A stretch of 33,396 bases of DNA from Methylobacterium crusticola. GTDB taxonomy: Bacteria; Pseudomonadota; Alphaproteobacteria; Rhizobiales; Beijerinckiaceae. Position numbers and translations under genes: made by a program. Shown here piece after piece: positions 14,611 to 22,823 of the stretch (position 1 is its first letter; every line of letters starts with the position of its first letter). Under the pieces are notes generated by a model that ran no database searches, was not told the origin of the DNA, and worked only from the letters and a program-made list of their open reading frames with translations. The stretch covers positions 1 through 33,396 of the forward strand of contig NZ_QOWC01000086.1 of assembly GCF_003574465.1 (NCBI RefSeq), read 5' to 3'.

Positions 14611-14735
14611 ACACCCCAACGGGAGGCCGGGGCGGGTGTTCCCGGACCGGCGCCGGCAGGCGAGTTAGAGCGCGCGCTCAGCCCCCGCGGCCGGCCTGGA
14701 GCCCTCCGGGACGGCCCGGCCGAGGGCGCGCGGCC

Positions 14736-15110
14736 CTAGCGCAGGGAGGACGCGATCGCCCGCTGGATGCCCCGGATGTCGGCGCCCCGCGCGAGGGTGC
14801 GGCCGATGGGCTCGGGCTGGCCCGAGACCCAGATCTTCAGCTCGGAATCGAGGTCGAAGCTGCCGGCATTCTCGATCGAGAACGAGGTGATGGCCCGGTA
14901 GGGCACCGTGAGGTAGGTGACCTTGCGCCCGGTCAGGCCCTGCTTGTCGATGAGGATCATCCGGCGGTCGGTGAAGACCATGAGGTCGCGCACCACCCGG
15001 AACGCGACCTGGACGGCCTCGCCCTCGACCAGCATCCCGTCGAGTTCCTGCATCACCGCCGCCGGCGACGCGTCGCTGCCGTGCCCGAGCAGCCCGTCGA
15101 GGAGTCCCAT
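14736..15110 (-). CDS. Bacterial PH domain protein (bPH_1/DUF1696-like)
   Basis: 124 residues, starting at ATG 15110 with AGGGAGGA upstream. After a short MGLLDGLLGHGSDAS lead, the chain has VRDLMVFTDRRMILIDKQGLTGRKVTYLTVPYRAI, the strand pattern and TDRR/L-x-DKQG motif of bacterial pleckstrin-homology domains, and ends with an amphipathic helix. Such proteins are thought to bind membranes or form oligomeric rings; the function is not established. It is the middle of three minus-strand genes but separated from its neighbours by 228 and 53 bp. Confidence 0.82.
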   Translation of the reverse strand: MGLLDGLLGHGSDASPAAVMQELDGMLVEGEAVQVAFRVVRDLMVFTDRRMILIDKQGLTGRKVTYLTVPYRAITSFSIENAGSFDLDSELKIWVSGQPEPIGRTLARGADIRGIQRAIASSLR

Positions 15111-15163
15111 CCGCCCGTCCTCCCTGCGGCCCGTGCCCCGGGCCCGGGGCGCCCGGAGGCGCG

Positions 15164-15364
15164 TCAGAAGTCGCTCGCCAGGCCCTTGACCTCCCAGTCC
15201 TCGTAGCGGACTGGCTCCAGGCCGCCCCGGCCGTTAATCTCCCGCTCGCGCCGGATCTCGGCCGCGCGGGCGTCGATGGCGGCGCGGCGGGCCTCGGCCT
15301 CGGCCAGGGCGCGCTGGGCCTCGGGGCTCAGGGGTTTATCCCCCACCGGGTTCGTCTCGCTCAT
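15164..15364 (-). CDS. DUF1674 protein (SDHAF4-like)
   Basis: 66 residues, MSETNPVGDKPLSPEAQRAL..., ending in the invariant block NGRGGLEPVRYEDWEVKGLASDF that defines DUF1674. The mitochondrial homologue SDHAF4 helps flavinated SdhA assemble into succinate dehydrogenase; the bacterial role is assumed similar. The start at 15364 fits the short family length; the longer open frame upstream is a shadow of the rsmB region. It is divergent from rsmB, with 133 bp between. Confidence 0.9.
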   Translation of the reverse strand: MSETNPVGDKPLSPEAQRALAEAEARRAAIDARAAEIRREREINGRGGLEPVRYEDWEVKGLASDF

Positions 15365-15497
15365 CGGTCCCGTCTCGGCGCTTGCATCTCGGGCGGCCGG
15401 ATGCCACCCCCCTCGCCTCGCGCGGGGGACGGCCCCCGGGCCGGTTCCCCGGAGGTGGAGGGCCGGCGCCCGGGCGTCAAGACGAGGTGGATCGGGC

Positions 15498-16844
15498 ATG
15501 GACGCGCAGGACAGCCAGGAGGCCGCGGGACTTCCCGCGCGGCGGCTCGCCGCCTCGAGCGTGGCGCACCTCCTCGGCAAGGGCCGGGGCACGGCGCTCG
15601 ACGACGCGATCGACACCGGGCGCGACAAGGCCGGCATGGCCCCGCAGGATCTCGGCCTCGCCCGCGCCATCGCGGCGACGACGTTCCGGCACCTCGGGGT
15701 CATCCGCCACGCGCTCGGCCGGCGCCTCGACCAGGGCCTGCCGGCGGACCAGCCGGGGCTCCTCGCGGTCCTGGCCACCGGGGCGGCGCAGATCCTCTAC
15801 CTCAACGTCCAGGACCACGCGGCCGTCGACCTGGCGGTGCGGCTCGCCAAGACCGAGCCGTCGCTGCGCCACCTCGGCGGGCTCGTCAACGCCGTCCTGC
15901 GCCGGGTCGCCCGGGAGCAGGAGGCGATCCGCCGGGAGGGCGACGCCGACCCGCTCGGGCTCAACACGCCGGCCTGGCTCGCGCGGCGCTGGACCGCCAC
16001 CTACGGCGCCCAGGCCGCCCGGGCGATCGCGGCCGCGCACGCGCGCGGCGCGAGCCTCGACCTCACCACCCGGGGCGATCCCGCCGCCCTCGCCGGGAGC
16101 CTCGGCGGGCGGGTGCTGCCGACGGGCCTCGGCCTGCGCCTCGACGACGCCCGCACGCCCGTGCCGCAGCTGCCGGGCTTCGAGGCGGGGACCTGGTGGG
16201 TGCAGGACGCGGCCGCGGCGCTGCCGGCGCGCCTCCTCGCCCCCGAGCCCGGCGCCCGGGTGGCGGACCTCTGCGCGGCCCCGGGCGGCAAGACCGCGCA
16301 GCTCGCCGCCGCCGGCGCGGCGGTGCTCGCGGTCGACCGCTCGGCGGCGCGCCTGCGCCGGCTCGAGGCCAACCTCGCCCGCCTCGGCCTCGCGGCCGAG
16401 GTGCGGGCCGCCGACGCCCTGACGCTGCCGGAGGACGAGCCCTTCGACGCGGTGCTCCTCGACGCGCCCTGCACCGCCACCGGCACCGTCCGGCGCCATC
16501 CGGACGTGGCCTGGACCAAGCACGAGGCCGACCTCGCCCGCCTCGCCGCCCTCCAGGCGCGGCTCCTCGACAAGGCGGCGCGCCTGGTGCGGCCGGGCGG
16601 GCGCCTCGTCTACTGCACCTGCTCGCTGGAGCCGGAGGAGGGGGAGGCCCAGGCGGCGGCCTTCCTGGCCCGCACGCCCGGCTTCGCGCGCCTCCCCGTC
16701 GCGCCGGACGAGGTCGGGGGCGACGCCGCCTTCGTGACCCCGGCGGGCGACCTGCGCACCCTGCCGTCGCACTGGCCGCCCGCGCCCGGCGAGCGCGGGG
16801 GGCTCGACGGCTTCTACGCCGTGCGGCTGCGCCGCGAGGCCTGA
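15498..16844 (+). CDS. rsmB: RsmB-family 16S rRNA (cytosine-C5) methyltransferase
   Basis: 448 residues: an N-terminal NusB-like RNA-binding domain (about 14-145) followed by a SAM methyltransferase domain. Motif I LCAAPGGKT is at 258-266, motif IV DAPCTATGT has C325, and motif VI YCTCS has C375, the two cysteines used in m5C catalysis. This combination marks RsmB/Fmu, which methylates 16S rRNA (C967 in E. coli). ATG 15498 was chosen because homology begins soon after. As in many alphaproteobacteria, a heparinase-family gene follows (130 bp downstream); co-transcription is plausible. Confidence 0.92.
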   Translation: MDAQDSQEAAGLPARRLAASSVAHLLGKGRGTALDDAIDTGRDKAGMAPQDLGLARAIAATTFRHLGVIRHALGRRLDQGLPADQPGLLAVLATGAAQILYLNVQDHAAVDLAVRLAKTEPSLRHLGGLVNAVLRRVAREQEAIRREGDADPLGLNTPAWLARRWTATYGAQAARAIAAAHARGASLDLTTRGDPAALAGSLGGRVLPTGLGLRLDDARTPVPQLPGFEAGTWWVQDAAAALPARLLAPEPGARVADLCAAPGGKTAQLAAAGAAVLAVDRSAARLRRLEANLARLGLAAEVRAADALTLPEDEPFDAVLLDAPCTATGTVRRHPDVAWTKHEADLARLAALQARLLDKAARLVRPGGRLVYCTCSLEPEEGEAQAAAFLARTPGFARLPVAPDEVGGDAAFVTPAGDLRTLPSHWPPAPGERGGLDGFYAVRLRREA

Positions 16845-16963
16845 CCCGCGCCCCGTGGGCTTGCGAAAAACGGTTCACAGGCGGGAGGCCGAGGTTTGAC
16901 CTTGCCACCATCCTTGACCATTGGTTGAAGCGGCCGGACGGCCGTGCGGGCCGGCCGCGGCGC

Positions 16964-16972
16964 AGGAGGTGA
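16964..16972 (+). promoter_or_regulatory. Full-length Shine-Dalgarno deciding the heparinase-family start
   Basis: AGGAGGTGA is a nine-base complement of the 16S tail, ending one base before GTG 16974. The spacing is tight but no other start fits it; the in-frame GTG 16944 has none. Confidence 0.6.
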
Positions 16973-16973
16973 C

Positions 16974-18689
16974 GTGCATTGGGGGCCTGACCGCTGGCGG
17001 TTCTACCGGCTCCTCGGTCACGAGGCCGCCCGCAGCGTGCGGAGCGCCGCGGCCCGCGCCACGTCCGGCCCCTCCGCGCTCTCGCGGCTGCGCCCGACGG
17101 GCCTCGTGATCGCGCCGCAGGACCTGCGCACCAGCGACGCCACCATCGCGGGCGACATCTACGCCGGGCTGTTCGTGTTCGCCGGCCGCGCCCTCGCCAC
17201 GGGCGGGCGCTCGCCCTTCGACTTCGCGCCGCCCTCGCCCGAATGGGGCGATGCGCTCTACGGCTTCGGCTGGCTGCGCCACCTGCGCGCCGCCGACAGC
17301 GCGCTCGCGCGCTCCAACGCCCGGGCCTTCGTGCAGGATTTCATGGCCGGGCGCGGCGACGAGGCCCTGGCGCAGCGCCCGCCGGTCGTGGCGCGGCGCC
17401 TGATCTCGCTCCTGTGCCAGTCCCCCCTGGTGCTGGAGGGCGCCGACCACGCCTTCTACCAGGCCTTCCTGAAGCTGATCGGGCGCAGCGTGCGCCTCCT
17501 CGACCGCGCGGTGCGGCGGGGCGCCCGGCCCCGCGACCGGCTCGGCATCGGGGTCGCCCTGTGCTACGCGGGCCTGTGCTGCGAGGGCTTCGACCCCGTG
17601 CTGCGCCGGGGCGTGCGCCTGCTCACCCGCGAGCTCAACCGCCAGATCCTGCCGGACGGGGGCCACCGCAGCCGCGATCCCGGCTTCTCCAAGGACCTGC
17701 TCCTCGACCTCCTGCCCCTGCGCCAGAGCTTCCTCAGCCGCGACATCGCCCCGCCGGAGGCCCTCCTCAACGCCATCGACCGGATGCTGCCGCTCCTGCG
17801 CCTGCTGCGCCACGGGGACGCCTCGCTCGGCCACCACAACGGCATGGGGGCGACCGCCGCGGACCAGCTCGCGACGCTGCTCATCTACGACGGGGCGCTC
17901 GCCCAGCCGCTGATGCACGCGCCGCATTCGGGCTACGCCCGCCTCGAGGGCGCGGGCGGCACGCTCGTCGTGGCGGATGTCGGCCCGGCGCCCGGGCCCG
18001 CCTACTCGGCCGCCGCCGGCGCCGGCTGCCTGTCCTTCGAATTGTCCTGCGGGGCGCAGCGGCTCGTGGTGAATTGCGGCCTGCCGGCGACCGGGCAGGA
18101 GATGCGCGCGCTCTCCCGCACCACGGCGGCGCACTCGACCGCCTCCCTCGCCGAGGCCTCCTCCTGCCGATTCCTCAACCCGCCGGGCCCCGGGATCGCG
18201 CACCCGCTCGCCTCCTGGCTCAAGGGGCGCCTCGGCCCGATCATCGTCCGGGGGCCCGCCGAGGTGGCGGTGGAGCGCGGCACCGGCCCGGACGGCACCA
18301 GCGTGCTGGCGGCCCGCCACGACGGCTACGTGCCGACCCTCGGCCTGCGCCACGAGCGGCGCTGGCGCCTGCATCCCGACGGCGCCCTGCTCGAGGGCGA
18401 CGACGGCTTCCTGCGCGATCCCGCGGCGACCGCGGCCCGGCCCGTCGAGGCCGCGATCCGCTTCCACCTCCACCCCTCCGTCCGGGTGAGCCGCGAGGGC
18501 CGGGCGGTGCGGCTCGCGGGGAGCGGCGCGCCGTGGCTGTTCGAGGCCGACGAGATCGACCCGGTGATCGAGGAGAGCGTGTTCTTCGCCGCCTTCAACG
18601 GCGCGCGGCGCACCGAGCAGATCGTGCTGCACCTCGCGGTCTCCGACGGCACCCGGGTGGCGTGGCGCTTCCGGCGGCTCGCGCGGTGA
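16974..18689 (+). CDS. Heparinase II/III family protein
   Basis: 571 residues. The N-terminal part (VHWGPDRWRFYRLLGHEAARSV, then IAGDIYAGLFVFAGRALATGGRSPFDFAPPSPEW) and the helical middle match the alphaproteobacterial heparinase II/III-like group that follows rsmB. The C-terminal beta-rich lyase-type domain includes HHNGMGAT, HAPHSGYARLEG and HSTASL. The family includes uronic-acid polysaccharide lyases, but this subgroup's substrate is unknown. A canonical signal peptide is not evident, which is odd for a polysaccharide lyase. Six cysteines include the adjacent pair LCCEGF. Its 3' end runs into a repeat array. Confidence 0.85.
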   Translation: MHWGPDRWRFYRLLGHEAARSVRSAAARATSGPSALSRLRPTGLVIAPQDLRTSDATIAGDIYAGLFVFAGRALATGGRSPFDFAPPSPEWGDALYGFGWLRHLRAADSALARSNARAFVQDFMAGRGDEALAQRPPVVARRLISLLCQSPLVLEGADHAFYQAFLKLIGRSVRLLDRAVRRGARPRDRLGIGVALCYAGLCCEGFDPVLRRGVRLLTRELNRQILPDGGHRSRDPGFSKDLLLDLLPLRQSFLSRDIAPPEALLNAIDRMLPLLRLLRHGDASLGHHNGMGATAADQLATLLIYDGALAQPLMHAPHSGYARLEGAGGTLVVADVGPAPGPAYSAAAGAGCLSFELSCGAQRLVVNCGLPATGQEMRALSRTTAAHSTASLAEASSCRFLNPPGPGIAHPLASWLKGRLGPIIVRGPAEVAVERGTGPDGTSVLAARHDGYVPTLGLRHERRWRLHPDGALLEGDDGFLRDPAATAARPVEAAIRFHLHPSVRVSREGRAVRLAGSGAPWLFEADEIDPVIEESVFFAAFNGARRTEQIVLHLAVSDGTRVAWRFRRLAR

Positions 18690-18721
18690 GGCGCCGGCGG
18701 CCCGTGCCCGGCGAAGCCGGC

Positions 18722-18865
18722 GGCCTGCGCCGCGGGGGCCTGTCGCCGGCAGCCCGCGGCCTGTGCCGCGGGAGCCTGTCATCGGAAGCCCGCGGCCTGT
18801 GCCGCGGGAGCCTGTCACCGGCAGCCCGCGGCCTGTGCCGCGGGAGCCTGTCACCGGAAGGCCGC
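18722..18865. repeat. Four tandem 36-bp repeats forming a hairpin series
   Basis: Units at 18722-18757, 18758-18793, 18794-18829 and 18830-18865 differ by a few bases. Each junction forms the perfect stem-loop CCCGCGGC-CTGT-GCCGCGGG. As 36 is divisible by 3, the array stays open in several frames on both strands and creates spurious repetitive ORFs. It lies 33 bp after the heparinase-family stop and 93 bp before the porin-like gene. Confidence 0.9.
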
Positions 18866-18958
18866 GCATGGCGGGCGTCGCGCACCGCCGCCGTCGCGCC
18901 TGATTGTGTCCCGCGTGGGCGTTCGCCAGAATGCCGGGACGCGTCAGAGACCCGCCCG

Positions 18959-19393
18959 ATGCCCGCCCCGTCCCGCCGCGCCGACGATCCGAGAGCCCGG
19001 CCTGCCGCGCCGGGGCGTGCCCGCGGGAGGCCCGGTCCCGCCCCGCGGGCGGCGCCGGCGCTCCTCGGCGCCCTGGCGCTGCTCGCCTGCGCCCTGGTGG
19101 GCGGCCCGGCCCGGGCCCTCGACGTGAAGGACCTCCCGGTCGTTCCCGCGCTCGCGCCCTGCCCCTCGGAGGGGCCGGGCTTCCACCGCACCGGACCGTC
19201 CGGGCCGTGCCTGCGGATCAGCGGCCGCGTGCGGGCCGAGGCCGGGACGCCCCTCCCGGGCCGGCCGGGGGCGGGACCCGGCCGGGAGCCCGCCGGGGTG
19301 CTGGGGGCCTCCGGCCGCCTCGCGGTCGACGCCCGCACCGAGACCGATTACGGCCCGGCCCGGGCCTACATCCGCTTCGGCACGGGGCGCTAA
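18959..19393 (+). CDS. Porin_2-like exported short protein or porin fragment
   Basis: 144 residues from ATG 18959; the ribosome site is weak. An Arg/Pro-rich start is followed by a hydrophobic segment (ALLGALALLACALVGGPARA, about 37-56), probably a long signal peptide. The mature part begins LDVKDLPVVPALAPCPSEGPGF, then GPCLRISGRVRAE and VDARTETDYGPARAYIRFGTGR. These are the hallmark blocks of the first strands of Hyphomicrobiales Porin_2 outer-membrane porins (around 400-500 residues), but the frame stops after two or three strands. It is either a decayed porin or a small derived family; the two cysteines of the porin N-terminus are kept. No continuation of the porin was seen downstream. Confidence 0.6.
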   Translation: MPAPSRRADDPRARPAAPGRARGRPGPAPRAAPALLGALALLACALVGGPARALDVKDLPVVPALAPCPSEGPGFHRTGPSGPCLRISGRVRAEAGTPLPGRPGAGPGREPAGVLGASGRLAVDARTETDYGPARAYIRFGTGR

Positions 19394-19681
19394 GCCGGCG
19401 CCCTCGCGCGATGCCGGACGGCGTGGACGCCGGTCCGTCGCGGACATGGCGCCTCGACATGGCGCCTCAAGGAGGATTCCGGCGACGAAGCAGAGACCCG
19501 GCGTCGGCACGAGGACTTGATGTCGGCACGAGGACCCAACGTCGGCACGAGGGCGGGGTGCCGAGGCCGGTCCGACCGGAACGGGCGCGGCCCTGGTGGT
19601 CCGGACCTGACGCTTGCTACCCGCTTGCGAACTCCGCGGAGTGTGGAGTGCGATCTCAACAGGGCTCGCGTCGAAGAACGA
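19394..19681. repeat. Non-coding stretch with 13-bp and 19-bp tandem repeats
   Basis: GACATGGCGCCTC occurs twice in tandem at 19443-19468. GTCGGCACGAGG recurs at 19503, 19522 and 19541, a strict 19-bp period. No gene was supported here. Base composition falls toward the right, approaching the DUF4287 gene. Confidence 0.65.
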
Positions 19682-19894
19682 TCACTTCCCTTCCGACGCG
19701 AGGACGTGCGCCACTATCGCGTTGGCGTGTCCGTGACCCATCCCGTGATCGGTCTTCAACATCGCGACCAGGTCCATGTGCTTGGCCGGAAGGCTCTTCC
19801 GCACGAGTTGCTGCCACTCGCCAATGGGACGCCCATACTTCTTTTCAATGGACGGAAAGTACGAAGCCGGCCCTTTCATTGGTGCAACGGACAC
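19682..19894 (-). CDS. DUF4287 domain protein
   Basis: 70 residues; GTG 19894 is the longest start, ATG 19879 (MKGPAS) an alternative. The sequence GPASYFPSIEKKYGRPIGEWQQLV, KHMDLVAMLKTDHGMGHGHANAIVAH is the DUF4287 family core, whose function is unknown; the fold resembles small helical stress or DUF1801-associated proteins (inference). Codons are clearly less G/C-biased than in all neighbours (for example AAA, CTT, TTT used freely), which suggests recent acquisition. It is isolated between repeats and the flagellar genes. Confidence 0.85.
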   Translation of the reverse strand: MSVAPMKGPASYFPSIEKKYGRPIGEWQQLVRKSLPAKHMDLVAMLKTDHGMGHGHANAIVAHVLASEGK

Positions 19895-20051
19895 TTCGAG
19901 ACGTGCTCCAGGCGATCCTGGCTGATGGCGGCCCCGGCAGGGGTGCCCACAGCGCGGAGCATCCTACAGGGTGAGGCCGGTCGCGCGTCAATGCCCGCCT
20001 GGGGTCGGGAGCAGCCCTTGGCGGCGGGGACCAGGCGTCGGATTCGAACCG

Positions 20052-20567
20052 CTAGAGGCTGCGCGACAGCACGAGGGGCCCGCTGCGCGCCGCCCCGTAG
20101 GGCGAGGCCGCCGGGCGCTGGCTGCCGTAGCCCTGCGGGCGGGCCGCCCGGCCGAGCTCGGCCGAGAGCGTCTTGAGCAGCCCCTCCGAGATGGCGCGCG
20201 CCGTCGCCAGCACCGTCTGGTTCAGCGCCACCGCGGCCGCGAAGGCCGCGTGGGCCTCGCGCAGGGCCGCGACCCGGTCGGGCGCGAAGCGCGCGAGGGC
20301 GACGGCGTTCCCCTTCACGACCTGGAGGCCCTGGAGGTAGGAGGCCGACAGCGCCGTCTTGCGCGCGTCCTCGGCCAGCCCTTCCCGCAGCCGCCCGGAC
20401 CGGATGTGGGCGCTCTCCCGGGCCAGGAGCCCTCCGAGCTCCTGCATGACGGCGAGCGTCTCCGCGACGAGGCGCTCGGCCCCGGCCCGGTCGGCGACCC
20501 GGACGGGCTCGCTGCGCCCGCCGGCGGGCTCGGGCCGCGTGCCCGCGGGCTCAGACCGCGGCTGCAC
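20052..20567 (-). CDS. FlgN-like flagellar protein (export chaperone type)
   Basis: 171 residues. The start is GTG 20567, preceded by AGGAGG at good spacing inside the end of the rod-protein gene, which it overlaps by 17 bp. The N-terminus is a Pro/Glu-rich repeat (SEPAGTRPEPAGGRSEP); residues 25-140 are helical with LVAETLAVMQELGGLLARESAHIRSGRLREGL, the FlgN pattern of an N-terminal helix followed by an R/L-rich turn. FlgN chaperones the hook-junction proteins FlgK and FlgL. Position after flgI and flgJ supports the flagellar assignment, while the exact name is moderately certain. It is the last gene of this leftward operon. Confidence 0.7.
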   Translation of the reverse strand: MQPRSEPAGTRPEPAGGRSEPVRVADRAGAERLVAETLAVMQELGGLLARESAHIRSGRLREGLAEDARKTALSASYLQGLQVVKGNAVALARFAPDRVAALREAHAAFAAAVALNQTVLATARAISEGLLKTLSAELGRAARPQGYGSQRPAASPYGAARSGPLVLSRSL

Positions 20568-20901
20568 CGCCGGCCTCCTGCATCCGCAGCATCTCGCGCA
20601 TGACCTGGTCGCCGATGCCGATGCCGCCGCTCTTCACGATCGACTGGGCGTACTCCTTGTTGAGCATCGAGCGGTAGACGCCGCCGCCGGTGCCGTTCTC
20701 GCCGAGCGGCCCGTCCGTGCCCTGCGAGCTGTTGAGCTTGTCGAGGCTCTGCTCCAGGAACATCGACTCGAAATCCTGGGACGTCTTCTTGATCTTGGAC
20801 TGGCTTCCGGTGAGCGCCGTGAGGCCGTTGGTGACGGCGCCGGCGAGGGCCTGGCCGGCCGCGAGGCCGGCGGTCGCCGCGAAGGGAGCGAGGGGGATCA
20901 T
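20551..20901 (-). CDS. flgJ: Rod-binding protein FlgJ N-domain type (CheL)
   Basis: 116 residues with only the rod-binding domain: TSQDFESMFLEQSLDKLNSS, then GGGVYRSMLNKEYAQSIVKSGGIGIGDQVMREMLRMQE. The peptidoglycan hydrolase domain of enterobacterial FlgJ is missing, as usual in alphaproteobacteria, where the gene is also called cheL. It should cap or scaffold the rod during assembly in the periplasm. It lies 36 bp after flgI and overlaps the FlgN-like gene, so the three form one operon. Confidence 0.88.
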   Translation of the reverse strand: MIPLAPFAATAGLAAGQALAGAVTNGLTALTGSQSKIKKTSQDFESMFLEQSLDKLNSSQGTDGPLGENGTGGGVYRSMLNKEYAQSIVKSGGIGIGDQVMREMLRMQEAGGAAAV

Positions 20902-20937
20902 CGGGAGTGCCTCCGTGGGGGGTGAGGGGATGTCGCG

Positions 20938-22044
20938 TCACATCACGTTGATGTCGGCCTGCAGGGCGCCCGCGGCCTTGATGGCCTGGAGGATCGAGAT
21001 CAGGTCGCGGGGGCCGATGCCGAGGGCGTTGAGCCCGTCGACCAGTTCGCGCAGGGTCACGCCCTCCTTGACGAGCGCGAGCTTGTTCTTGTCGCCGGTG
21101 TCGACCTTGAGGGCGGTGCGCGGCACGACGACGGTCTCGCCGTTCGAGAGCGGCGCCGGCTGGCTCACCTGCGGCTGCTCGGTGATCGTGACCGTGAGGT
21201 TGCCCTGCGCCACCGCGACGGTGGAGATCCGCACGTCGCGGCCCATCACGATGATGCCCGAGCGCTCGTCGATCACCACGCGGGCGGTCTGGTCGGGCTC
21301 GACCCGGAGCTGCTCCACCTCGGTGAGCAGCCGCACCATGTTGCCGTGGTAGCGCGGCGGCACCTGGAGGGTGACGGTGGAGGGGTCCGTCGGCTCGGCC
21401 GTGTCGGCTCCCATGAAGTCGTTGATCGCCGAGGCGATCCGCTTCGAGGTGGTGAAGTCGGGATTGCGCAGCGAGAGGCGCAGGAAGCGCTGCTGGTTCA
21501 GCTTGAACTCGACCTCGCGCTCGATCATGGCGCCGTTGGCGATGCGGCCGTTGGTGGGCACTCCCCGGGTGATCTTGGCGGCGTCGCCCTCGGCCTGGAA
21601 CCCCGCGATGGCGAGGGAGCCCTGCGCCAGGGCGTAGACCTCGCCGTCGGCGCCGAGGAGCGGCGTCACCAGCAGGGTGCCGCCCTGGAGCGACTTGGCG
21701 TCCCCGAGCGACGAGACCGTGACGTCGATGCGGGTGCCCTGCACGGCGAACGGCGGCAGGCTCGCGGTCACCACCACGGCGGCGAGGTTGGCGGTGCGCA
21801 TGGTGGCGCCGCGGGTGTTGATGCCGAGGCGCTCCAGCATCGCCTGCAGCGACTGCTTGGTGAACGGGCTGTTGTTGAGCGTGTCCCCGGTGCCGTTGAG
21901 GCCGACCACGATGCCGTACCCGACGAGCTGGTTCGGCCGCACGCCCTCGACGCTGGCCAGGTCCTTCACCCGCGACAGGGCCAGGGCGGGCGCGGACCCG
22001 AGGGCCGCGAGGCCGGAGAGGAGGAGGAGGATCACGCGCAGCAT
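20938..22044 (-). CDS. flgI: Flagellar P-ring protein FlgI
   Basis: 368 residues, starting at ATG 22044; residues 1-22 (MLRVILLLLSGLAALGSAPALA) are a cleavable signal peptide. The mature protein begins LSRVKDLASVEGVRPNQLVGYGIVVGLNGTGD, the FlgI hallmark, and ends ALGIGPRDLISILQAIKAAGALQADINVM. The product forms the P-ring around the rod in the peptidoglycan layer and needs FlgA, encoded at 28235-29356. It is the first gene of the operon and diverges from fliX. No strong ribosome site is visible before the ATG. Confidence 0.97.
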   Translation of the reverse strand: MLRVILLLLSGLAALGSAPALALSRVKDLASVEGVRPNQLVGYGIVVGLNGTGDTLNNSPFTKQSLQAMLERLGINTRGATMRTANLAAVVVTASLPPFAVQGTRIDVTVSSLGDAKSLQGGTLLVTPLLGADGEVYALAQGSLAIAGFQAEGDAAKITRGVPTNGRIANGAMIEREVEFKLNQQRFLRLSLRNPDFTTSKRIASAINDFMGADTAEPTDPSTVTLQVPPRYHGNMVRLLTEVEQLRVEPDQTARVVIDERSGIIVMGRDVRISTVAVAQGNLTVTITEQPQVSQPAPLSNGETVVVPRTALKVDTGDKNKLALVKEGVTLRELVDGLNALGIGPRDLISILQAIKAAGALQADINVM

Positions 22045-22275
22045 GGCACACGGGCGTTGAGGCAGGCAGAACCCCGCTGCCAGGACCGTGCCAGGGTGTT
22101 CCGGCCGGTGAAGGCGTTGTGCCGGAAGGGTTTCCGGTCCCGGGCCGGCGGGGCGCCCGACCCGGATCGCCCCGGCGGATTCGGCCGGTCCGGCAAGTTC
22201 TGCCGCGCCGTTTACCCGGCGTTCACCCTCCCGGCGCGAGGGTCCCGGATCAGGACAGCCACGGACCTCACTCCC
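22045..22275. promoter_or_regulatory. flgI/fliX divergent promoter region
   Basis: 231 bp between two divergent flagellar starts must hold both promoters. I found no CtrA box and no correctly spaced sigma-54 element; TGGCAC at 22045 has the wrong spacing to the next TTG. The segment is rich in short CCGG-containing inverted repeats. Confidence 0.4.
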
Positions 22276-22692
22276 ATGCGCGTCGACCCCCGCTTCGCGG
22301 CCTCTCTCCTGGCGGGGGCGGGCCCGCGGCGCCCGCCCGAGACCGGCCCCGCCTTCGCGGTCGCGGCCGGGGCCGCGCGCGGGGCGACGAGCGCCGGGAA
22401 CGCGGCCCCGCTCGCCGGCCTCGACGCGATCCTGACGCTCCAGGCGCAGGTCGAGGACCCCGGCGAGCGCCGCCGCCGCGCGGCGCGCCGCGGCCACGAC
22501 CTCCTCGACGCCCTCGACCGCCTGAAGGCGGCACTCCTCGGCGGGCGCGTCGACGGTGCCGAGCTGAGGGCGATCGCCGGCCGCCTGGCCGAGCGCGCCG
22601 GATCGACCGGCGACCCGCGCCTCGACGAGCTCGTCGGCCAGATCGAGCTGCGGGCGGAGGTGGAGCTGGCCAAGCTCGGCATGGCGGCGTAG
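22276..22692 (+). CDS. fliX: Flagellar assembly regulator FliX
   Basis: 138 residues. The C-terminal two thirds match FliX: GLDAILTLQAQVEDPGERRRRAARRGHDLLDALDRLKAALLGGRVDG and GDPRLDELVGQIELRAEVELAKLG. In Caulobacter FliX links flagellar basal-body assembly to activity of the sigma-54 activator FlbD and is encoded divergently from flgI, exactly as here. The N-terminal 45 residues are Ala/Gly-rich and variable. There is no strong ribosome site before ATG 22276. Confidence 0.9.
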   Translation: MRVDPRFAASLLAGAGPRRPPETGPAFAVAAGAARGATSAGNAAPLAGLDAILTLQAQVEDPGERRRRAARRGHDLLDALDRLKAALLGGRVDGAELRAIAGRLAERAGSTGDPRLDELVGQIELRAEVELAKLGMAA

Positions 22693-22823
22693 GCGCGCCG
22701 CCCGCCCGGCCTGGGCGGCCCGCGATCCCGCCGCGCCGTTGACGGGCACGACCCGATCACCCACAACGGCGCCCGCTCGGGCGGCCGGCCGATACCGCCG
22801 GGGGTCCCTCGAATCCGGCGCCG

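Noticed and set aside
18722..18865. CRISPR array
   Set aside because: The 36-bp units are directly adjacent with no unique spacers, and no cas genes are nearby.
16875..18869. Long minus-strand ORF with repeated GLPVTGSRGTGR units
   Set aside because: It is the antisense shadow of the heparinase-family gene plus the 36-bp repeat array; 36 bp is a multiple of three, so the repeats stay open in several frames.
20040..20050. Possible tRNA 3' end (GGTTCGAATCC on the minus strand)
   Set aside because: Only three T-stem pairs form, no acceptor stem or CCA end fits, and the flagellar gene ends immediately beside it. Kept only as a possible integration scar.
22042..22060. Sigma-54 promoter at TGGCAC near the flgI start
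   Set aside because: The distance to the following TTG is two bases too long and the element would overlap the flgI start codon.
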